Assembly (NCBI GenBank): GCA_009773515.1
Contig: WSXX01000022.1
Span: 1-64,000, forward strand
Reading direction: 5' to 3'
DNA length: 64,000 nucleotides
From: Bacteroidota bacterium
Lineage (GTDB): Bacteria > Bacteroidota > Bacteroidia > Bacteroidales > Lentimicrobiaceae
Shown: in pieces, positions 59,808 through 64,000 of the stretch
How the letters are laid out: every line of letters begins with the position of its first letter
Numbering within the stretch: position 1 is the first letter of the stretch
Program-made: the position numbers and the translations under genes
The notes under the pieces: model-generated
What the model was told of the DNA's origin: nothing
The model's database searches: none
What the model saw: the letters and a program-made list of their open reading frames with translations, nothing else

Positions 59808-59847
59808 CAGAAATAATTTGGGAATAAGTAGATTGGCGCCAAAAGTA

Positions 59848-59888
59848 AAAAAAATGCCCCTGCACTTTACATAAGGCAGGGGCATTTA
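59848..59888 (-). terminator. Terminator of the subtilase gene
   Basis: On the minus strand ATGCCCCTGC and GCAGGGGCAT (59854-59863 and 59876-59885) form a stem followed by a run of T (A on the plus strand at 59848-59854). It lies just after the subtilase stop. Confidence 0.85.
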
Positions 59889-59906
59889 GAATGATTTTAA
59901 ATAAGG

Positions 59907-62588
59907 CTATCTTATAATAATCCTTTGGTTAAAATTCTGATTCTCATTCGAAATGTTAATCAGATATACTCCTGCAGGTAAATGACTGAGATCAATTGCT
60001 TTCAGCAAGCGACCGTTCGAATCGCCTGATACTGAGTAAACTGAATTTCCGAGCAGCGATAAAACCTTGATGTTATATGTGCCTTCAAGTTTGTCAGATG
60101 CAATGGTGAATCTGCCGTCAGATGGATTAGGATAAACCCTGAAACCTGATGACTTCTGAGCCAGGGGTTTGGTGTTGGTGGTGTTGGTAATGCTGATGTT
60201 GTCAATAAATACATTATCACCTTCTCCCTGTGTTTTATCTGAAAAACGGGTAGCTGACTGAAGTGTCAGGTCAAAAACGGTGCCTGCATAGGCAGAAAGG
60301 TCATAAGTTAATCTTGCCCATGGATCTGCAGCAGCAGTAACCGGGTTAAAGTCAGTATTTCCATTTTCATCAGCAATCTGCTCGCCATTTACCAGAACCC
60401 TGAACCAGCTGAATCGTGGGCCGAGGGAGTATGTCTGGCGAAGGTCAAATGAAAGGGCGATATTGTCGAGACCAGTTCCGTCAACTCCACAAATATGAAC
60501 TTTGCCATGGAATCCCAGATTGCTTTCCCATGCCTGGGTTGCAGTACCTGAAGATGGGCTGCCCGACCATCCTGTTGGAACCGGATCTCCATGAAAATGA
60601 ATGCCGAAATTACTTTCGTTAGCTGAACGCGCATCAATTTTTGATTGTGATTTAATGGTATCCCAAACCATAAAGTAACCAGAAGTTCCATCTTCCATAT
60701 CAACTGTGTAAGAGGGAATGGCACCATAAACATCAAAATAATCGGTCTCGGTTACTGACGAAGATCCGTTTGCATTGGTTGCAGTAAACTCTACTGAATA
60801 TAAGCCCGGAAGCATAAACTGAATCTGCGGATTTTGTGAAGTGCTGCTTGTACCGTTAACAAATTCAAAATGATCGGGAGTTACTGACCATGACCAACTG
60901 GTAGGACTGTAGAGCGAAAGATCGTTCATTTCTACAACATCCTGAATACATGGGGCCAGATCTGCTGCGGAAAATCCAACATAGGGTGCAGGTGTATTGG
61001 TTGCAGTAATATAGTCTTCAAGAACAAGTGTATGTGTTCCGAACTGATTTGTTACAGTCAGGGTAACATCGTAAACACCGGGTGAGTTAAACTTAATGTT
61101 GGTTGGATTGGCAACTGATGATGATGCAGGGTTTCCTCCCTGAAATGTCCATGCCCATGTAGATGGAACGCCGGTGGAAAGATCAGTAAAATCAATTCCT
61201 CCGCCTGGAAGTATGGTTGTAACCGGAGTACTGAAATTGGCTGTTGGCTGAAACGGTGTATTTAATACAGCCTGATATGCGTTAATACGCCCGGAACCAA
61301 GTTGTCCGGCATGATCAGGGTTTAAAGCTTCAATATCATCGGCAGTTGTTTTCAGAATGGTTTCAACCTGAGCAGGTGTCAGCGCAGGATTTATTGAAAG
61401 TATTAGTCCAACCAAACCAACTGCAACCGGAGTAGCCATTGATGTACCAGCCATCAGATCATAATATCCGTAGGTGTTTGAATTGTAGGTTGTACTTAAC
61501 AAACCTGAAGGGCCGGATGTGCTTATACCTCCGGGAGCGCACAAATCAACTGCTGTACCAAAGTTGGAAAAATCACTTTTACGATCGTCTGAGTCAGTTG
61601 AAGCTATTGAAATAACATTGTTGTATCCCGAAGGGTAATGTGTACTGGACACATTATCATTACCGGCTGAAGCCAGAAGCACAACTCCCATATTTGTAAT
61701 GGTATTGATCAGATTCTGGTTGGTTGCCGAGTAACCCGGGCCACCCCATGACATATTGATAACATCTGCGCCATTGTTTGCAGCCCACTGAATACCAGGG
61801 TAGCCATAAATACCATTTGGATTGGTGTTATTGGCAGCTTTTACTGCTATGATACTCACGTTGAAGCCAATGGCTGAAATTCCGGTTCCATTATCGGTAA
61901 TGGCTGCAGCCAGACCAGCACAATGAGTTCCGTGTGACCATTCGAAAGGATCACCGGTTCCTGGTGGATTTGCATTGTTGTTATTATAATAAGTATCGCG
62001 CTGAAGTACAATTTTATCAGCCAGATCCGGATGATCTACCCAAACAGCGTTATCAACAATGGCTACTTTTATATTTGATGAACCTTTGGTGATGTTCCAC
62101 GCCTGTTCAGCCTGAATAACATCCATATGCCAGTTCCAGTTGCTCGGGCCATTGTACATATTATACAAAGAATCATTTGGAACATAGTGGATGTAATCCA
62201 TCGGCACTTTCTCCACATATTCAAGTTCAGGCTCAATCTGCAATTCCTGAAGCACCTGATTTATCAGCGCAATATCCTCAATTTCAAGCATGAAAGTGCG
62301 GAGAAGTTTGCTATCCTGATTCAGATCAAAAGGACGCTCGAGGCTTTTAAGACGATAAACAGATTGAAGATCCGCTATAAACGGAATGTCCTCAATTGCA
62401 ACGCTGTTGTCGCTTCGAACCGAAAAATTCAGATTAACATCATCCTTAAACTTGAAGTAAAGGCGCCCGTCCTGGTAATCCTTCTCAAAATTTTGAGCCA
62501 TTAGGCCAAAAGTGCCGGCAATAACAAGCAAAGCGAGTAGCGCAAGACCTTTAAAAGTTGATGTTTCAGTGCGAAAATTTGTTTTCAT
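59907..62588 (-). CDS. Secreted S8 (subtilisin-like) serine peptidase with PKD domains and T9SS tail
   Basis: 893 residues. Signal peptide (LALLALLVIAGTFGLMAQ), a propeptide-like region (to about 165), then the S8 domain with the triad Asp179 (VAIVDNAVWVDHPDL), His219 (HGTHCAGLAAA) and Ser383 (AGTSMATPVAVG). Two PKD-like domains follow (about 453-530: GGGIDFTDLSTGVPSTWAWTF; about 540-620: PTSWSWSV), then a concanavalin-like domain (SLGPRFSWFRVLVNG) and a type A sorting domain (YPNPSDGRFTIASDKL ... PAGVYLINISNEN). It is one of three extracellular T9SS peptidases encoded together. Confidence 0.93.
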   Translation of the reverse strand: MKTNFRTETSTFKGLALLALLVIAGTFGLMAQNFEKDYQDGRLYFKFKDDVNLNFSVRSDNSVAIEDIPFIADLQSVYRLKSLERPFDLNQDSKLLRTFMLEIEDIALINQVLQELQIEPELEYVEKVPMDYIHYVPNDSLYNMYNGPSNWNWHMDVIQAEQAWNITKGSSNIKVAIVDNAVWVDHPDLADKIVLQRDTYYNNNNANPPGTGDPFEWSHGTHCAGLAAAITDNGTGISAIGFNVSIIAVKAANNTNPNGIYGYPGIQWAANNGADVINMSWGGPGYSATNQNLINTITNMGVVLLASAGNDNVSSTHYPSGYNNVISIASTDSDDRKSDFSNFGTAVDLCAPGGISTSGPSGLLSTTYNSNTYGYYDLMAGTSMATPVAVGLVGLILSINPALTPAQVETILKTTADDIEALNPDHAGQLGSGRINAYQAVLNTPFQPTANFSTPVTTILPGGGIDFTDLSTGVPSTWAWTFQGGNPASSSVANPTNIKFNSPGVYDVTLTVTNQFGTHTLVLEDYITATNTPAPYVGFSAADLAPCIQDVVEMNDLSLYSPTSWSWSVTPDHFEFVNGTSSTSQNPQIQFMLPGLYSVEFTATNANGSSSVTETDYFDVYGAIPSYTVDMEDGTSGYFMVWDTIKSQSKIDARSANESNFGIHFHGDPVPTGWSGSPSSGTATQAWESNLGFHGKVHICGVDGTGLDNIALSFDLRQTYSLGPRFSWFRVLVNGEQIADENGNTDFNPVTAAADPWARLTYDLSAYAGTVFDLTLQSATRFSDKTQGEGDNVFIDNISITNTTNTKPLAQKSSGFRVYPNPSDGRFTIASDKLEGTYNIKVLSLLGNSVYSVSGDSNGRLLKAIDLSHLPAGVYLINISNENQNFNQRIIIR

Positions 62589-62998
62589 AAGCTGTGTTAG
62601 ATTGATGAATGGGTTGAAGATTCCTGATTTAGCCGGACAATGATTAAATCAGGAAATTGTCAGATCAGAATTATTAACCATTTAAACCTTAAAAGGTTGT
62701 ATAAACGATGCTGAAAGGATCAATAATAATGCAGTGCATTTTTAAGTTTCCTGTGACAAAATTAATAAAAAACCCATTGCAGCGCCAAAAATCAATCGGT
62801 CGTATTATAATTATGCATTAAAAGTCCATATGCTTTAAATCCGCATGAATATCGATGACTCATTCAAAGTCAGGACTTGACTTGATTTTGCCTTGATTTT
62901 GCAAAACGATTTTTTTTAACTGGTCGAACCCTGACTTGCGGATTCCGGGATATACAACAATCGCTTTAAAAAACTGATCTGATAAAGACCTAAATTAA

Positions 62999-63006
62999 TA
63001 CCTTTG
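62999..63006 (+). promoter_or_regulatory. -7 element of hutI
   Basis: TACCTTTG matches TAnnTTTG, 34 bases upstream of the ATG. No good -33 is seen. The remaining roughly 400 bases between the subtilase and this site show no gene. Confidence 0.5.
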
Positions 63007-63040
63007 CAACACTTCTAAATCAAAATGCGGAGGCTTTATT

Positions 63041-64000
63041 ATGAACAATACCAATAGATTACTAATCACAAACATTAAATCGCTGAATGGGATTGGCAGC
63101 CTAGAAACCCGTTTGCTGGCAGGAAAAAAAATGTCGGAATGGAACCGGATTGAAGATGCATACCTATTAACAGAAGGAAGTCAGATCTCTTCCTATGGTT
63201 TGATGAGCGAAATTGACAGCAGTCTTTTTGAAGAAGAAGAAGGAATCAAGGTAATTGATGCCCGTGGCCGGATGGTATTCCCTTCGTTCTGCGATTCCCA
63301 CACCCATCTGGTTTATGCCGGAAGCCGTGAAATTGAGTACGTTGACAAGATAAAGGGACTTACTTATGAAGAAATAGCCAAACGCGGTGGCGGCATTCTG
63401 AACTCTGCCCAACGTCTGCATGATGCTTCGGAGGAAGAGCTTGTGGAACAGGCACTTGAGCGCCTCAACGAAATTATTCAATATGGCACCGGTGCTGTTG
63501 AAATAAAAAGCGGTTATGGTCTGAATACGCAGGATGAGATTAAAATGCTGCGCGTTATTCACCGACTGAAAATGCTCAGTCCACTGACAATAAAATCTAC
63601 ATTTCTGGGAGCTCATGCAGTGCCGGCCGAATACAAAGGCAAGCAGGACGAATATGTAGATTTGATTATCAATGAAATGATACCTCAGGTTGCTTCCGCC
63701 AATCTTGCCGATTTTATTGATGTGTTCTGCGATCGCGGATTTTTTACTCCTGATGATACCGAACGCATTCTTATGGCCGGTATGAAATATGGTATGCGAC
63801 CAAAAATTCATGCCAATGAACTTGATTATTCAGGAGGAATACAGGTTGGCGTAAAATATAATGCCCTATCGGTAGATCACCTTGAATTTACAGGCGACGA
63901 TGAGATTGATGCCCTTCTGGGAACCGAAACCATGCCAACACTGCTTCCGGGCGCTGCATTCTTCCTGAATATGGTTCACGCGCCGGCCCGCAAAATGATG
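63041..64000 (+). CDS. hutI: Imidazolonepropionase, N-terminal part (cut by window edge)
   Basis: 320 codons are visible of about 410 expected. Third step of histidine degradation, hydrolysing imidazolonepropionate to formiminoglutamate. The metal motif HTHLVYAG has its two His at residues 87 and 89; SREIEYVDKIKGLTYEEIAKRGGGILNSA follows the family pattern; GAVEIKSGYGLN near 150 binds substrate; LGAHAVPAEYK near 187 and KIHANELDYSGG near 260 carry further metal ligands; SVDHLEFT and MPTLLPGAAFFL are near the edge. GGAGG lies 9 bases before the ATG. No other hut gene is in the window. Confidence 0.95.
   Translation, partial: MNNTNRLLITNIKSLNGIGSLETRLLAGKKMSEWNRIEDAYLLTEGSQISSYGLMSEIDSSLFEEEEGIKVIDARGRMVFPSFCDSHTHLVYAGSREIEYVDKIKGLTYEEIAKRGGGILNSAQRLHDASEEELVEQALERLNEIIQYGTGAVEIKSGYGLNTQDEIKMLRVIHRLKMLSPLTIKSTFLGAHAVPAEYKGKQDEYVDLIINEMIPQVASANLADFIDVFCDRGFFTPDDTERILMAGMKYGMRPKIHANELDYSGGIQVGVKYNALSVDHLEFTGDDEIDALLGTETMPTLLPGAAFFLNMVHAPARKMM

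Noticed and set aside
63167-63811. 214-codon minus-strand frame at the right edge
   Set aside because: It lies antisense to hutI, which has clear metal-binding motifs in the plus strand and runs off the window.

Overview
The window looks like a chromosomal segment of an anaerobic member of the Bacteroidota, probably Bacteroidales-like. The support is: TAnnTTTG-type promoter cores; gliding genes gldF and gldG; several secreted proteins with type IX secretion (T9SS) C-terminal sorting domains; a TonB-dependent receptor; a complete Rnf complex (rnfBCDGEA); and hydF, the [FeFe]-hydrogenase maturation GTPase. The lineage is inferred from gene content only. I saw no rRNA, tRNA or CRISPR array by eye.

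Layout. 1-4.9 kb: a minus-strand ribosomal-peptide cluster of the GRASP-with-SPASM (graspetide) type. In transcription order it holds a LytTR regulator, a double-glycine precursor peptide, a membrane-anchored unknown, an ATP-grasp ligase, a 66-residue unknown, a SPASM protein without a radical-SAM motif, and a C39-peptidase ABC exporter that is cut off by what looks like an insertion-sequence end at the left edge. 5.6-18.5 kb: housekeeping and envelope genes (DUF2723 membrane protein, lgt, glycosyltransferase, dprA, PrsW-like protein, cupin, rsgA, dtd, TonB receptor, DCC protein). 18.9-21.5 kb: icd and a eukaryotic-type citrate synthase. 21.9-27.1 kb: a large T9SS type B protein, an orphan copy of its C-terminal domain, and a DUF4143-type ATPase. 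27.4-34 kb: YjbQ protein, UDP-hexose 4-epimerase, DUF4340 protein, gldG, gldF, SAM hydrolase. 34-41 kb: Dabb protein, lipoprotein, DUF418 protein, Asp-box T9SS protein, second DUF4143-type ATPase. 41.2-46.3 kb: rnfBCDGEA. 46.7-53.3 kb: methyltransferase, two AT-rich secreted proteins (one with a SecD P1-like domain), RseC, SDR, hydF, aspartase. 53.6-62.6 kb: GIY-YIG gene between repeat modules, PhoH, two C10 cysteine peptidases and a subtilase, all three peptidases with T9SS tails. The right edge cuts imidazolonepropionase (hutI).

Intergenic DNA is rich in structured repeats. The most striking is a hairpin family with a near-constant core (GAGCGGAGTCGA or its complement) whose short flanking stem differs from copy to copy but stays self-complementary. 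Its densest cluster surrounds the GIY-YIG gene in REPIN-like modules. A second family, at 8.77-9.52 kb, has TAAA-loop hairpins with varying stems.

Working together: Rnf, HydF and the neighbouring aspartase point to ferredoxin-linked, hydrogen-related energy metabolism. gldFG plus T9SS cargo point to gliding-type secretion and extracellular protein degradation. The peptide cluster is an accessory locus, probably under local LytTR control, and its export gene appears broken by transposition. Many starts were reset from TTG/GTG extensions to ATG where promoters, signal peptides or ribosome-binding sequence support this; rnfC (TTG) and rnfB (GTG) keep non-ATG starts.
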